Numbered from the stretch's first letter, positions 41,261 to 51,867 are shown. The stretch: DNA of 64,000 nt from JACQFZ01 sp036381895 (GCA_036381895.1 DASVBY010000078.1:25867-89866); one strand, 5' to 3'. Translations and numbers: made by a program. The notes: generated from the sequence alone by a model not told the origin.

Positions 41261-42397
41261 ATGCGTACCCGCCACCCGCTCGCGCTTAGCGCTCTCCTGC
41301 TCTGCTGCGGCTTCCTGCTCGGCTCGCCCGCCCATGCGCAGGAAGCGGGTGAGAGCGTCGTCAAGCAGGGCCACTTCACGCGGGATCTCTACCTCGCCGG
41401 CGGCACGGTCGAGGTGCTCGCGAGCGTCGAAGGCGACGTCATCGCCGCCGGCGGCCAGGTGACGGTAGACAACACGGTCACCGGCGACGTCATGGCCGCC
41501 GGGGGCACGGTGTCCGTGCGCGCGCGCGTCGCCGACGACGTCCGCATCGCCGGCGGCAACGTGACCCTCGCCGGCTCGGTCGGCGATCACGCGGTGATCG
41601 CGGGCGGCCACGTACTGCTCGCGCCCGGCTCGAGCGTCGGCGGCCGTGCGTGGCTCGCCGGCAACTCGATCAATGTCGGGGGCAAGATCGGCGGCAACCT
41701 GCGTGCGGCCGGCGCGCGGATCACGATCGCCGGCGATGTCGGCGGCGACGTCGTGCTCTACGCCGAGTCCGTCGAGATCGCCTCGGGTGCGACGATCCGC
41801 GGCAACCTCACCTACCACAGCCGCGACCCGGCGCGCATCGCCAGCGACGCGACCATCGCCGGCAAAGTGACGCGCCAGCGCCTCGGACCGAGCGAGGAGA
41901 TGCGCGAAGGCGCGCGCGCCGCGGCGGGCGCGGCCCGCGTCGCGCTCTACGTGAGCCTCACGCTCACCGCGATCGTGCTCTACCTGCTGTTCCCGAAGGT
42001 ATCCGCCGGCGCCGTCGCGGCGCTCAACGACTCGCCGCTCAAGGCGCTCGGCCTCGGGCTCGCCCTGCTCGCCGCGACGCCGCTCGTGATCGTGCTGCTG
42101 TTCGCGAGCCTGGTCGGCGTCTGGCTCGCGCTCACCGTCGTCGCACTCTATCTCTTGTTCCTGCTGCTCGGGTTCCTCACCGGCGTCGTGAGCGTCGGCG
42201 ACTGGGGCCTGCGCCTGGTGGGCCAGGACGACCGCGCGAGCACCGGGCTGCGGGTGCTCTCGATCGTCGCCGCGTTCGTGGTCTTGTGGATGGTGCGCTG
42301 GGTGCCGGTGCTCGGCAGCCTCGCCATGTTCGCGCTCCTGGTCTTCGGACTCGGCGCGCTGACGCTGCACCTGTGGCGCCGGTACGTGACCGCATGA
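41261..42397 (+). CDS. exported bactofilin-like (polymer-forming) protein with C-terminal membrane domain (378 aa)
   Basis: MRTRHPLALSALLLCCGFLL...AHAQ is a signal peptide. Residues ~35-200 are a right-handed beta-helix of short repeats (GDVIAAGGQVTVDNTVTGDV, DDVRIAGGNVTLAGSVGDHA), the bactofilin layout. Residues ~215-375 hold about five hydrophobic segments (ALYVSLTLTAIVLYLLF near 229). The signal peptide places the beta-helix outside the cytoplasm, unlike classical bactofilins. Its stop overlaps the next gene (ATGA at 42394). Confidence 0.87.
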   Translation: MRTRHPLALSALLLCCGFLLGSPAHAQEAGESVVKQGHFTRDLYLAGGTVEVLASVEGDVIAAGGQVTVDNTVTGDVMAAGGTVSVRARVADDVRIAGGNVTLAGSVGDHAVIAGGHVLLAPGSSVGGRAWLAGNSINVGGKIGGNLRAAGARITIAGDVGGDVVLYAESVEIASGATIRGNLTYHSRDPARIASDATIAGKVTRQRLGPSEEMREGARAAAGAARVALYVSLTLTAIVLYLLFPKVSAGAVAALNDSPLKALGLGLALLAATPLVIVLLFASLVGVWLALTVVALYLLFLLLGFLTGVVSVGDWGLRLVGQDDRASTGLRVLSIVAAFVVLWMVRWVPVLGSLAMFALLVFGLGALTLHLWRRYVTA

Positions 42398-43197
42398 GCG
42401 CTGAACGCACGCGGGACCGCGCTGCCGGTGCGCCGGCGCCGGAAGGTGGCAAGCGCGTTTTCCTCGCCGGCGCGAGCGGCGCGATCGGACGCCGCCTCTG
42501 CCGGCTGCTCGTCGAGGACGGCTGGGAGGTGACGGGCACGACGCGTTCGCCCGAGAAGGCGGCGCTCCTGCGCGCGCTCGGCGTCGTTCCCGTCGTCGTC
42601 GATGTGTACGACGCCGAGGCGCTCGCGCGCGCCGTAGTCGCGGCGCGGCCCGACGTCGTGATACACCAGCTCACCGATCTTCCGCCCGGGCTCGATCCGG
42701 CGCAGATGCCGGCGGCGCGCGTACGCAACGCCCGGCTGCGTGACGTCGGAACCCGCCACCTCGTGGCCGCCGCCGTCGCGGCCGGAGCGAAACGCCTCGT
42801 GGCGCAGAGCATCGCGTTCGCCTATGCCCCGGGATCGCTGCCTTACACGGAGGACGCGCCGCTCAACATCGACGCGCCGGACGCGGCGGCGCGCATCAAT
42901 GCCTGCGGCGTGGCGAGCCTCGAGCGGCAGGTGCTGGCAGCGCCGCTCACCGGCATCGTGCTGCGCTACGGCCGGTTCTACGGCCCAGGAACCGGCGTTC
43001 ACACGCGGCCATCCGGCGGCGCGGTGCACGTCGACGCGGCGGCCGACGCCGCCCGGCGCGCCGCGCTCCGCGGCCGCGCGGGGATCTACAACGTCGCGGA
43101 GGAGGACGGCACGGTGTCGAGCCGCAAGGCGCGCGAGGAGCTCGGCTGGCGCGCCGACTTTCGGCACAGCGCGGCCGACCCCGCGCGCGCGAACTGA
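42394..43197 (+). CDS. short NAD(P)-dependent epimerase/dehydratase family protein (267 aa)
   Basis: Extended-SDR fold. VFLAGASGAIGRRLCRLLVE near residue 22 is the nucleotide-binding GxxGxxG, followed by VDVYDAE and HQLTDLPPG. SIAFAYAPGS near 138 occupies the place of the usual active-site region. Between NVAEEDGT (~237) and the closing REELGWRADF (~250) about 60 residues usual in relatives are missing, so it is internally shortened. The ATG overlaps the preceding stop, so it is coupled to the bactofilin-like gene. Confidence 0.8.
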   Translation: MSAERTRDRAAGAPAPEGGKRVFLAGASGAIGRRLCRLLVEDGWEVTGTTRSPEKAALLRALGVVPVVVDVYDAEALARAVVAARPDVVIHQLTDLPPGLDPAQMPAARVRNARLRDVGTRHLVAAAVAAGAKRLVAQSIAFAYAPGSLPYTEDAPLNIDAPDAAARINACGVASLERQVLAAPLTGIVLRYGRFYGPGTGVHTRPSGGAVHVDAAADAARRAALRGRAGIYNVAEEDGTVSSRKAREELGWRADFRHSAADPARAN

Positions 43198-43285
43198 GGC
43201 GCCGCGAGCGCGCCGGCGCTCCCTTTGTGTTCCGCGAACGGCTGCGGTAGAAAGGATCCTTCCGCATCAGCCATTCACTGACGCC

Positions 43286-44698
<1,413 letters not shown>

Positions 44699-44756
44699 GA
44701 GCCCGGGCAGACACCGGAGGCTAAGACGGCCTCCCGAAGCCGTCCGCGAAATTCTC

Positions 44757-44836
44757 GAGATTGCTTCGTCGCTTCGCTCCTCGCAATGACAGCCGCGGTT
44801 GAACGTCGGGGTCATCGCGAGCGCAGCGAAGCATTC
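44757..44836. repeat. interspersed repeat family A, inverted pair (copies 1-2)
   Basis: Copy 1 at 44757-44792 starts GAGATTGCTTCGTCGC and ends GCAATGACAG; copy 2 at 44811-44836 is GTCATCGCGAGCGCAG with GCGAAGCATT, inverted. They lie between the convergent M20 peptidase and nadA, and could form a hairpin in RNA. Each copy is a partial palindrome with TTCGTCGC/GCGA cores. Confidence 0.9.
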
Positions 44837-44942
44837 TCCCGGCGCTCGCCTGAGCGCTTCCCGCGGCTTCCGGACGAACGCTTTTCCCGATCGGGAAATT
44901 CACCCGGCCGCCGGGCAGCCGCGCGGGCGCTGCGGGTTTCGA

Positions 44943-46016
44943 TCACGCGTCGCCGGCGGTCGGGCTCTTGATCAGTCTTGCGAACTCGAGCATGCGCTCG
45001 GTGGCGCGCAGCGCCTTCACGCGGATGTCTTCGGGGATGTGTATCTCGTTCGCGCCGGTCTCGAGGACGTGCGCGACGCTCTGCAAACCGTTCATCGCCA
45101 TCCACGGGCAGTGCGCGCAGGACTGGCAGGTCGCGCCCTTGCCCATCGTCGGCGCCTCGAGCAGGACCTTCTCCGGCGCCGCCTGCTGCATCTTGTAGAA
45201 GATGCCGCTGTCGGTCGCGACGATGAACTTCTTGTGGGGGAGCGTCCTCGCGGCCTGGATGAGCTGGCTGGTCGAGCCGACGGCATCCGCGAGCGCGATC
45301 ACGGCGGCGGGCGATTCGGGATGAACGAGGACGCCCGCGTCCGGGTGCTCCCGCTTGAGCTGGATCAGCGCCTCGGACTTGAACGCGTCGTGCACCACGC
45401 ACGACCCCGGCCAGTGCACCATGTCGGCGCCGGTGACGGACTGGACATAGGCGCCGAGGTGCTTGTCGGGCGCCCAGAGGATCTTCTTCCCCTGCCGGTG
45501 CAGGTGCTCGACGAGCTTCACCGCGATCGATGAGGTGACCACGTAGTCCGCGCGCGCTTTGACGGCGGCGCTCGTGTTGGAGTACACGACCACGACCCGG
45601 TCGGGGTACGCATCGGCGAACGCCACGAACTGTTCGGCCGGGCAGCTCAGGTCGAGCGAGCACTCGGCTTCGAGCACCGGCATCAGCACGCGTTTCTCGG
45701 GGCTCAGGATCTTCGCGGTTTCGCCCATGAACCGGACCCCCGCGACGACGAGCGTTCTCGCCGGATGCTCGTAGCCGAACCGCGCCATGTCGAGCGAATC
45801 GGACACGTGCCCTCCGGTCTCTTCGGCCAGCCGCTGGATCTCGGCGTCCACGTAATAGTGGGCGACCAGGACCGCGTCCTGCTCGCGCAGCAGCCGCTTG
45901 ATGCGGCTGCGCAGCGCCTCACGCTCGAGCGGCGGGAGCGGCGGTCTTTCGGCGAGCACGTCGTCAGTCTTGGGGGCGATAACCGGCGGAATGGAGATCT
46001 TGAGCGATGCCGTCAT
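44943..46016 (-). CDS. nadA: quinolinate synthase NadA (357 aa)
   Basis: Condenses iminoaspartate and dihydroxyacetone phosphate to quinolinate for NAD synthesis; uses a [4Fe-4S] cluster. VAHYYVDAEIQRLAEETGGH near residue 50, ECSLDLSCPAEQF near 116, HWPGSCVVHDAF near 202 and GATCQSCAHCPWMAMN near 294 carry the cluster cysteines. ATG 46016 is preferred to ATG 46070 (which adds 18 residues) because a TACAAT -10 (46056-46061) lies inside the extension and E. coli-type NadA has a similar short lead. The hemG stop is 1 base from 46070. Confidence 0.93.
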   Translation of the reverse strand: MTASLKISIPPVIAPKTDDVLAERPPLPPLEREALRSRIKRLLREQDAVLVAHYYVDAEIQRLAEETGGHVSDSLDMARFGYEHPARTLVVAGVRFMGETAKILSPEKRVLMPVLEAECSLDLSCPAEQFVAFADAYPDRVVVVYSNTSAAVKARADYVVTSSIAVKLVEHLHRQGKKILWAPDKHLGAYVQSVTGADMVHWPGSCVVHDAFKSEALIQLKREHPDAGVLVHPESPAAVIALADAVGSTSQLIQAARTLPHKKFIVATDSGIFYKMQQAAPEKVLLEAPTMGKGATCQSCAHCPWMAMNGLQSVAHVLETGANEIHIPEDIRVKALRATERMLEFARLIKSPTAGDA

Positions 46017-46055
46017 GGGGTAGGGCCGAAGCCTGATTTGAAGCAATAAGGTGGG

Positions 46056-46061
46056 ATTGTA
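46056..46061 (-). promoter_or_regulatory. candidate -10 element for nadA
   Basis: TACAAT on the minus strand, 40 bases before the chosen nadA ATG, overlapping the end of hemG. No convincing -35 is visible at 16-18 bases. Confidence 0.35.
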
Positions 46062-46071
46062 GCGCGTCATT

Positions 46072-47448
46072 TCAAGCGCCGTCCTCCTGCCGGGGCGCCC
46101 CGGCCCGCGGCCCCTGCAGGAGCGCAGCGGCCTGCGCCGCCGCCGCGCTCACCGAATCGGCGAGCGAGACACCGTCGCTCCAGTTGGCGCGCAGGTGCAG
46201 CCCCGGCCAGCGGCGAAGCGCGGCCGTGAGGCGCGCGAGCCGCTCCCCATGCCCCAGGTCGTACTGCGGGATGGCCTCGTCCCAGCGCGTGACGTGCACC
46301 AGAATCGGGCGGCCGTGGATGTCGAGGAGCGGAACCAGGTCCGCGAGCACGCGCTCGGCCAGCTCGGGTTCCGGGACGCCGCGAATGGCGGGGTTGCGCG
46401 CACCGCCGATGAAGGCGGTGAGCAGCACCTTGCCGGCGGGGGCGCGGCCCGGAAAGAGCGCCGAGGAGAAGATGACCCCGAGCGTCTCCCGCTGCAGCCG
46501 CCGCGGGAGCAGCGCGCCGAACCCGGCGAGCGGCCGGCCGATCTGCTCGCACGCGAAGCCGAGTGCGACCGAGGCGACCGGCGGATAGTAAATTCCGCGA
46601 AGCAGCGCGGCGATGTCCGGGTCGAGCGGCGCGAGGAGCTCCGCCGCCCTTGCGGCAGGAAGCGCGAGCACGAGGGTATCCCCGCGATAGTCGCCGGACG
46701 CCGCCCGCACGCGCCAGGTCCCGTCGGCGGCGCGCTCGATCCCCTGAACCGGTGAGTCCAGGCGAAGTGCGTCGCCCAGTGCGGCGGCGATCGCCCGCGG
46801 CAGCGTTTGCATGCCGCCCCGAAACGTGATGAGCCGCGCGCGCGGCCGTGCCCCGCCGCCGCGGCCGCGAAACGCAGCCGCGAGCGCCCCGAGAAAGAGC
46901 GAGCGGTGGCGGGCTTCGAGCGCGTAGAGCCGCGGCACCGCGGCGCGCACCGACAGCTTCTCGGCGTCGCCGGCATACACGCCCGAGACGAACGGATCGA
47001 CCGCCCAGTCGAGGAACTCCGGGCCGAGGCGGCGGCGCACGAATTGCGCGATCGATTCCTCCTCCCCGGCGCGGCCGTGCAGCGGCTCGGCCAGGAGCCG
47101 GAGCTTGGCGCGCGCGCTGAAGAGCGGCGTGCGGACGAAGCTCACCGGGCCGCTCGGCAGCGGTACGAGCACGCCGTCCTTCACGATGTAGCGCGGCGCC
47201 CGCCGATCGGCCTCGAGCACCTCCCCCTCGAGCCCGAGCCCCGCGATCAGCTCATCGAGCGCGCCCCCGCGGTTCAAGGTCGAGGTCGGGCCGGCGTCGA
47301 TGAGGAAGCCGTCGCGTATGACGGTGCGAATGGTTCCGCCCGGCTCGGCCCCGGCCTCGAGCACCGTCACGGCGGCGCCGCGGCGGCGCAGAAACCACGC
47401 CGTCGCGAGCCCCGAAATGCCGCCGCCGATGATGATGGTCTGGCTCAT
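46072..47448 (-). CDS. hemG: protoporphyrinogen oxidase, oxygen-dependent HemY type (458 aa)
   Basis: FAD enzyme oxidising protoporphyrinogen IX (or coproporphyrinogen III) in haem synthesis. TIIIGGGISGLATAWFLRRR at residue 4 is the FAD-binding GxGxxG; LEAGAEPGGTIRTV near 30 and DAGPTSTLNRGG near 51 follow. The C-terminal block SWARWDEAIPQYDLGHGER-type (here VTRWDEAIPQYDLGHGER near 401) and NWSDGVSLADSV near 430 are family marks. ATG 47448 has GGGAGGCGGG upstream. The symbol hemY is also used. Followed by nadA. Confidence 0.92.
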   Translation of the reverse strand: MSQTIIIGGGISGLATAWFLRRRGAAVTVLEAGAEPGGTIRTVIRDGFLIDAGPTSTLNRGGALDELIAGLGLEGEVLEADRRAPRYIVKDGVLVPLPSGPVSFVRTPLFSARAKLRLLAEPLHGRAGEEESIAQFVRRRLGPEFLDWAVDPFVSGVYAGDAEKLSVRAAVPRLYALEARHRSLFLGALAAAFRGRGGGARPRARLITFRGGMQTLPRAIAAALGDALRLDSPVQGIERAADGTWRVRAASGDYRGDTLVLALPAARAAELLAPLDPDIAALLRGIYYPPVASVALGFACEQIGRPLAGFGALLPRRLQRETLGVIFSSALFPGRAPAGKVLLTAFIGGARNPAIRGVPEPELAERVLADLVPLLDIHGRPILVHVTRWDEAIPQYDLGHGERLARLTAALRRWPGLHLRANWSDGVSLADSVSAAAAQAAALLQGPRAGAPRQEDGA

Positions 47449-47469
47449 GCGCCGCCCGCCTCCCCGTAT

Positions 47470-47485
47470 TGCACTGATAAGTGCA
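47470..47485. promoter_or_regulatory. perfect palindrome upstream of hemG
   Basis: TGCACTGATAAGTGCA: arms TGCACT/AGTGCA (6 bp) around GATA, located 22-37 bases before the hemG ATG. TTGACA on the minus strand at 47509-47514 lies upstream. It could be an operator or a small RNA hairpin near the start. Confidence 0.4.
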
Positions 47486-47619
47486 GGGTCGCCGCAACAC
47501 GCGCGCTTGTCAAAGCTCGCCACCGGGGGTGCGCGCGCTCCTCGCGCGGCGCATCGACTGGATCTTCATTCTGCTCGACTGTGCCCCGGGTGCCGAGCGG
47601 AAGCGGCGCGGGCGGCCGC

Positions 47620-49797
47620 CTAGACGAGCACCGCCGCCTCGATGTCGCCCTGCTTGTGCAGCACGTTGATGCCGACGTCGTGCGGATGGCGGCGGATGAT
47701 GAGATCGACCACGCCGTCGCGAAAGCGCAGGTTCCTGATCTCGATCCAGTGCAGGTACTCGGGCAGCAGCGGATGGTTGAAGCGCAGCTGCGGTTTGTCC
47801 GGGCCGAACGTGAGCCCGAGGCAGGCCTGCAGCATGTGGAAGACCGCGCCGCTCGCCCACGCCTGCGGCAGGCACGCCACCGGGTAGAGCGTCGGCCCCT
47901 GCCCCGGCAGCCGTTCGAAGCCGCAGTAGAGCTCGGGCAGCCGATGCAGCTCGAGCGCGATGCTCGCGTCGAAGAGCCCGGTAACGAGCTTGAGCACGTG
48001 CTCCTTGAAGCCGTAGCGCCCGAGGCCCATGGCCACGATGCCGTTGTCGTGCGGCCAGACGGAGCCGTTGTGGTAGGACATCGGGTTGTAGCGCCGTTCG
48101 CTGTCGGCGAGCGTGCGGATGCCCCAGCCGGTGTAGAAGCGCGGCGAGACCAGGAGATCGGCCACGCGGCGCGCGTACGCCTCGTCGGCGATGCCGGTGT
48201 AGAGCGCGTGCCCCGCGTTGGAGGCGAGCACGCGGCAGGGGCGCTTGTCGCCGTCGAGCGCGAGCACGAACGTGCCGAGCTCCTCGTCCCAGAACGTGCG
48301 GTTGAAGCGCTCCTTGAGCTCGGCGGCCGCGGCTTCGAGCGCCCGCGCGCGCGCGTCCTGCCCCAGGACGGCGGCGAGCCGCGCCGCGGCGCGCCTGGCC
48401 GCGTACACGTAGCCCTGCACCTCGCAAAGCGCGATCGGCCCGCGCGCGAGCGTGCCGTCGGCATGGAACACGGCATCGTCCGAGTCCTTCCACCCCTGGT
48501 GCACGAGGCCGTCGGCGCTGTGGCGCATGTACTCGACGAAGCCGTCGCCGTCGCGATCGCCGTAGGTGTCGATCCAGGCGAGCGCGCGCTCGACGTGCGG
48601 CCAGAGAGCCTCGATGAAGGGGGCGTCGCCCGTGCGGTCGTAGTATTCGCCCGCGAGCATCACGAACAGCGGCGTCGCATCGACCGTGCCGTAGTACTTC
48701 GCGAACGGCACCTCGCCGAGCGCCGCCATCTCGCCGCGGCGCATCTCGTGCACGATCTTCCCCGGCTCGGCGTCGCGCGCGGGGTCCTCCGCGGTCGCCT
48801 GGTGCGCCGCGAGAAACCCGAGCACGCCGCGCGCGATGCCCGGGTCGAGCCACAAGACCTGCAGCGCCGTAATGATGCCGTCGCGCCCGAACGGCGTGCT
48901 GTACCAGGGCACGCCCGCATACGGATAGCGGCCGTGGGGCGTGTCGGTCATGAGCATCCGCAGATCGGCGAGCGCGCGGTTGAGCCAGTCGTTGAACTGT
49001 TCGTTCGAGGTGAAGATGTGGCCGACGGACTGGCGGTACGCGGCCGCCTCGGACTGGACGCGGTTGAGCGCGTCGGCGTAGAGGATGACCGGCGGGCGCT
49101 CGCCGCCCGCCTCGCATGCGATGGTGACGTAGAGCTCCTGCTGCGCGCCGGGCGCGAGCCGCAGCTCGTAGTCGATCTCGCCGTCCGCGACGCGCCGCGG
49201 CGCCGGATCGACGGCGATGCGGGTTCGGCGCATCAGCCCATCGAGCCCCTCGTAAGCGAACACGAGCTGCCGTTCCCCGCGCTCGGGCGGGAGCAGCCGC
49301 CCGCGGCGGCGCCGCGACACGCCGCGCACCTCGAACATGTCGGCGTAGTCGGCGGCGAAGCGCAGCCGCAGGCGCACCTCGATCGGCTTGTCGTCGTAGT
49401 TGTAGAGGCGCAGGTGCTCGTAGTGCACGCTCGCGTGCAGCAGCTTGGCACGGAAGATGTGCAGCGTGCTCTTGCGAATCGCCACCCCATCGCCCCCGGC
49501 GAGCTCGGGTGTGGTGAGGTCCACCACGAGCAGGCTGTTGTCCTGCTTCACCGTCGAGTTGAGCAGCAGCGGCCGGCGCTCGTTGATGGTCAACTCGAAG
49601 TGCGACAGGAAGCGGGTGCCCTGGTGGTACAGACCCTGCTCGCCGGGGCCGTGATGCTGGATGTCCCCGTAGCGATCGAACAGACCGAACGTTTCGCCGT
49701 GCTTGAGCACCCGCGTGCGGTCGTCGGCGCGCGACGACGTCGCGAGCACGTACCAGCGGTCGTCGATCTGGACGAGCTCTTCGGGGTCTCCGGTCAT
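47620..49797 (-). CDS. glycogen-debranching-type amylo-alpha-1,6-glucosidase (725 aa)
   Basis: Probable alpha-glucan hydrolase. An N-terminal beta domain (~30-230: HGETFGLFDRYGDIQHHGPG near 33, LLNSTVKQDNSLLVVDLTT near 77) precedes a (alpha/alpha)6 barrel with YAGVPWYSTPFGRDGIITAL near 305, DGFVEYMRHSADGLVHQGWK near 415 (acid region) and NGSVWPHDNGIVAMGLGRYG near 575. ATG 49797 overlaps the glycosyltransferase stop (ATGA), so the two are coupled. Substrate could be glycogen or a related glucan. Confidence 0.88.
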   Translation of the reverse strand: MTGDPEELVQIDDRWYVLATSSRADDRTRVLKHGETFGLFDRYGDIQHHGPGEQGLYHQGTRFLSHFELTINERRPLLLNSTVKQDNSLLVVDLTTPELAGGDGVAIRKSTLHIFRAKLLHASVHYEHLRLYNYDDKPIEVRLRLRFAADYADMFEVRGVSRRRRGRLLPPERGERQLVFAYEGLDGLMRRTRIAVDPAPRRVADGEIDYELRLAPGAQQELYVTIACEAGGERPPVILYADALNRVQSEAAAYRQSVGHIFTSNEQFNDWLNRALADLRMLMTDTPHGRYPYAGVPWYSTPFGRDGIITALQVLWLDPGIARGVLGFLAAHQATAEDPARDAEPGKIVHEMRRGEMAALGEVPFAKYYGTVDATPLFVMLAGEYYDRTGDAPFIEALWPHVERALAWIDTYGDRDGDGFVEYMRHSADGLVHQGWKDSDDAVFHADGTLARGPIALCEVQGYVYAARRAAARLAAVLGQDARARALEAAAAELKERFNRTFWDEELGTFVLALDGDKRPCRVLASNAGHALYTGIADEAYARRVADLLVSPRFYTGWGIRTLADSERRYNPMSYHNGSVWPHDNGIVAMGLGRYGFKEHVLKLVTGLFDASIALELHRLPELYCGFERLPGQGPTLYPVACLPQAWASGAVFHMLQACLGLTFGPDKPQLRFNHPLLPEYLHWIEIRNLRFRDGVVDLIIRRHPHDVGINVLHKQGDIEAAVLV

Positions 49798-50843
49798 GCA
49801 ACGACCTGCTGCAGCGGCGCCGCGGCGGACACGGCCTCGTAGGCCTCGAGGTAGTCGCGCACCATCCGCCGTACCGAGAAGCGCCGCTCGAACACCTGCC
49901 GGCAGTGCACGCGGCTCAGGCGATCGAGGCGCGCCACCGCCGCCACCGCCTCCTCGATGCTTTGCACGAGGAACCCGGTTTCTCCGTCGCGCAGCACCTC
50001 CGGCACCGACCCGTGCGGCCAGGCGATCACCGGCGTGCCGCAGGCGAGCGCTTCGATCATGACGAGGCCGAACGGCTCCGGCCAGTCGATCGGGAAGAGC
50101 AGCGCGCAGGCGTTGCCGAGGAACTCCGACTTCTCGTGCTCGCCGATCTCGCCGATGTACTCGACGCCCGGCCCGTCGAGGAGCGGTTTGATGCGCGCCT
50201 CGAAGTACGCGCGGTCCGCCTTGTCGACCTTCGCCGCGATCTTGAGCGGGATCCCGGCGCGGCGCGCGATCTCGATGGCGCGATCGGGACGCTTCTCGGG
50301 CGAAATGCGCCCGAGGAACGCCAGATACTTCCCGGGCTTCGGCTGGAACACGTACTGCTCCTCCGGCAGGCCATGGTAGACGGTCGCCACCCAGTTCGCG
50401 AACGCCAGGGGCTTGCGCTGCGCGTTGCTGATCGAGATCACCGGCACCCCGGCGAAGCGTTTGTAGAGAGGCTTCAGGTCCGGGATGTCGAGCCGGCCGT
50501 GCAGCGTCGTGACGTGCGCCACCCGCAGCCAGCGGGTGACCGGAAAATGCAGGTAGTCGGTGTGGAAATGGATGATGTCGAACTCGTCCGCCGCGTCGAT
50601 CACCCGGTCGAGCAGCAGCACATGGTGCGCGAGCGGATCGACGCAGTGCCGATCGAGGCGCAGCGCCCGCGCGGCCACGGACTCCAGCCGCGCGCACGTG
50701 GACGAATCGCCCGCCGCGAACAGGGTCACTTCGTGGCCCTGGCGCACGAGCTCTTCCGTCAGGTAGGAGACGACCCGCTCGGTGCCGCCGTAGAGCTTCG
50801 GCGGTACGCTCTCATAAAGGGGAGCAACTTGTGCGATCTTCAT
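49794..50843 (-). CDS. glycosyltransferase family 4 protein (349 aa)
   Basis: GT-B fold retaining glycosyltransferase. KIAQVAPLYESVPPKLYGGT at residue 2 has the acceptor-loop glycines, LHGRLDIPDLKPLYKRF near 117, and FLGRISPEKRPDRAIEIARR near 181 the donor-binding start. EPFGLVMIEALACGTPVIAW near 262 is the ExFG...E motif. ATG 50843 has GGAGGAACTC upstream. Coupled to the debranching-type gene; the pair is likely to work on the same glucan or osmolyte. Confidence 0.9.
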   Translation of the reverse strand: MKIAQVAPLYESVPPKLYGGTERVVSYLTEELVRQGHEVTLFAAGDSSTCARLESVAARALRLDRHCVDPLAHHVLLLDRVIDAADEFDIIHFHTDYLHFPVTRWLRVAHVTTLHGRLDIPDLKPLYKRFAGVPVISISNAQRKPLAFANWVATVYHGLPEEQYVFQPKPGKYLAFLGRISPEKRPDRAIEIARRAGIPLKIAAKVDKADRAYFEARIKPLLDGPGVEYIGEIGEHEKSEFLGNACALLFPIDWPEPFGLVMIEALACGTPVIAWPHGSVPEVLRDGETGFLVQSIEEAVAAVARLDRLSRVHCRQVFERRFSVRRMVRDYLEAYEAVSAAAPLQQVVA

Positions 50844-51063
50844 GAGTTCCTCCGTAGACACAAGCAAAGTTCAACTTGAGTCACGGACCGGAACCGCTTC
50901 GGCGCGAGGAAGCGAGAGGACCGCTGGTGACCGGCCTGTCCTTGAGTGTGCGTTCGCTGGATCGCGCTATCGGCGCGTGCGTCGGTGGGCTCCCTGATGC
51001 CCCCGGGTGATCGTTTCGAAACCGCCCCGGCTCTGGCCGCCTGGGTGCACGACTGCGGTCCCG

Positions 51064-51867
51064 CTATTCCGATCCCGTCTTCCGCTGACAACGGGGACAA
51101 AAATACCCGCTCCGCCCGCCGATGTGAAGCCGCGCGACCTTGCCGCCGCAGCGCGGACACGGGGCGCCCGCGCGCCGCGCGCGCAGCAGGTAGGTTCGCG
51201 GGAGCTTCTCGTGGTCCGCTCCGACCGCGATCGATTTCTCGAGCACCCGGCGGGTCGCCCGGAACAGGCGATCGAGCGCACGCGCCTCGAGCGCATCGGC
51301 CGGGGTCAGCGGGTGCAAACCGCACTGGAACAGGATCTCGTCCGAGTACTCGTTGCCGATACCCGCGATCACGGATTGATCCATGAGCACCGCCTTGATC
51401 GGCCCGCGCTTCCCGCCGACGCGTGCGCGGAACGTCGCCGCCGTGAGCTTCGGGTCGAGCGCATCCGGCCCGAGGCGCTTAGTTTCCGCGTCGCGCGCCG
51501 GATCCTCGACGAAGCCGATGCGCCCAATCATGCGGCGGTTGACGTAGGCGAGCCGGGTGCCGCCGGCGAAATCGATGACCACGCGCGCGAACGCGGGCTC
51601 CGATTCGCGGTCGCGGTACACGACGAGGTCGCCGGTGAGGCCGAAGTGCACGGCCATCCAGCCGCCGCGGTCGAGGCGACAGTAGAGGCGTTTGCCGTGG
51701 CGCTCGACTCCGGTGAAGCGCCTTCCGATCAGCCGCGCGGAGAAATCGCGCGCCGACAGCCCGTCGAGCACGCCGGCGCGCTGCACGCCGACCGCATCGA
51801 TGCGCCGGCGCAGCGCGTTCGCCGCGAAGCGTCGCCGGTACACCTCGACTTCCGGTAGCTCAGGCAT
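51064..51867 (-). CDS. mutM: formamidopyrimidine-DNA glycosylase MutM (267 aa)
   Basis: Removes 8-oxoguanine and formamidopyrimidines and cuts the abasic site. MPELPEVE gives the processed N-terminal Pro2 and Glu3 active site. QSVIAGIGNEYSDEILFQ near residue 160 is the helix-two-turns-helix, HPLTPADAL follows, and CPRCGGKVARLHIGGRSGYF with CPRCQ forms the C-terminal zinc finger. Start fixed by the MPELPE motif. Followed on the minus strand by no other gene; a 37-base gap separates it from the Nudix gene upstream. Confidence 0.95.
   Translation of the reverse strand: MPELPEVEVYRRRFAANALRRRIDAVGVQRAGVLDGLSARDFSARLIGRRFTGVERHGKRLYCRLDRGGWMAVHFGLTGDLVVYRDRESEPAFARVVIDFAGGTRLAYVNRRMIGRIGFVEDPARDAETKRLGPDALDPKLTAATFRARVGGKRGPIKAVLMDQSVIAGIGNEYSDEILFQCGLHPLTPADALEARALDRLFRATRRVLEKSIAVGADHEKLPRTYLLRARRAGAPCPRCGGKVARLHIGGRSGYFCPRCQRKTGSE

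Noticed and set aside
47470..47485. NtrC binding site
   Set aside because: Arms resemble TGCAC...GTGCA but the spacing (4) differs from the consensus; the hemG context does not suggest nitrogen control.
47620..50697. 1,025-residue frame joining the debranching-type enzyme to upstream sequence
   Set aside because: The upstream ~300 residues are an out-of-frame reading of the glycosyltransferase gene; the true start is ATG 49797 with an ATGA overlap.
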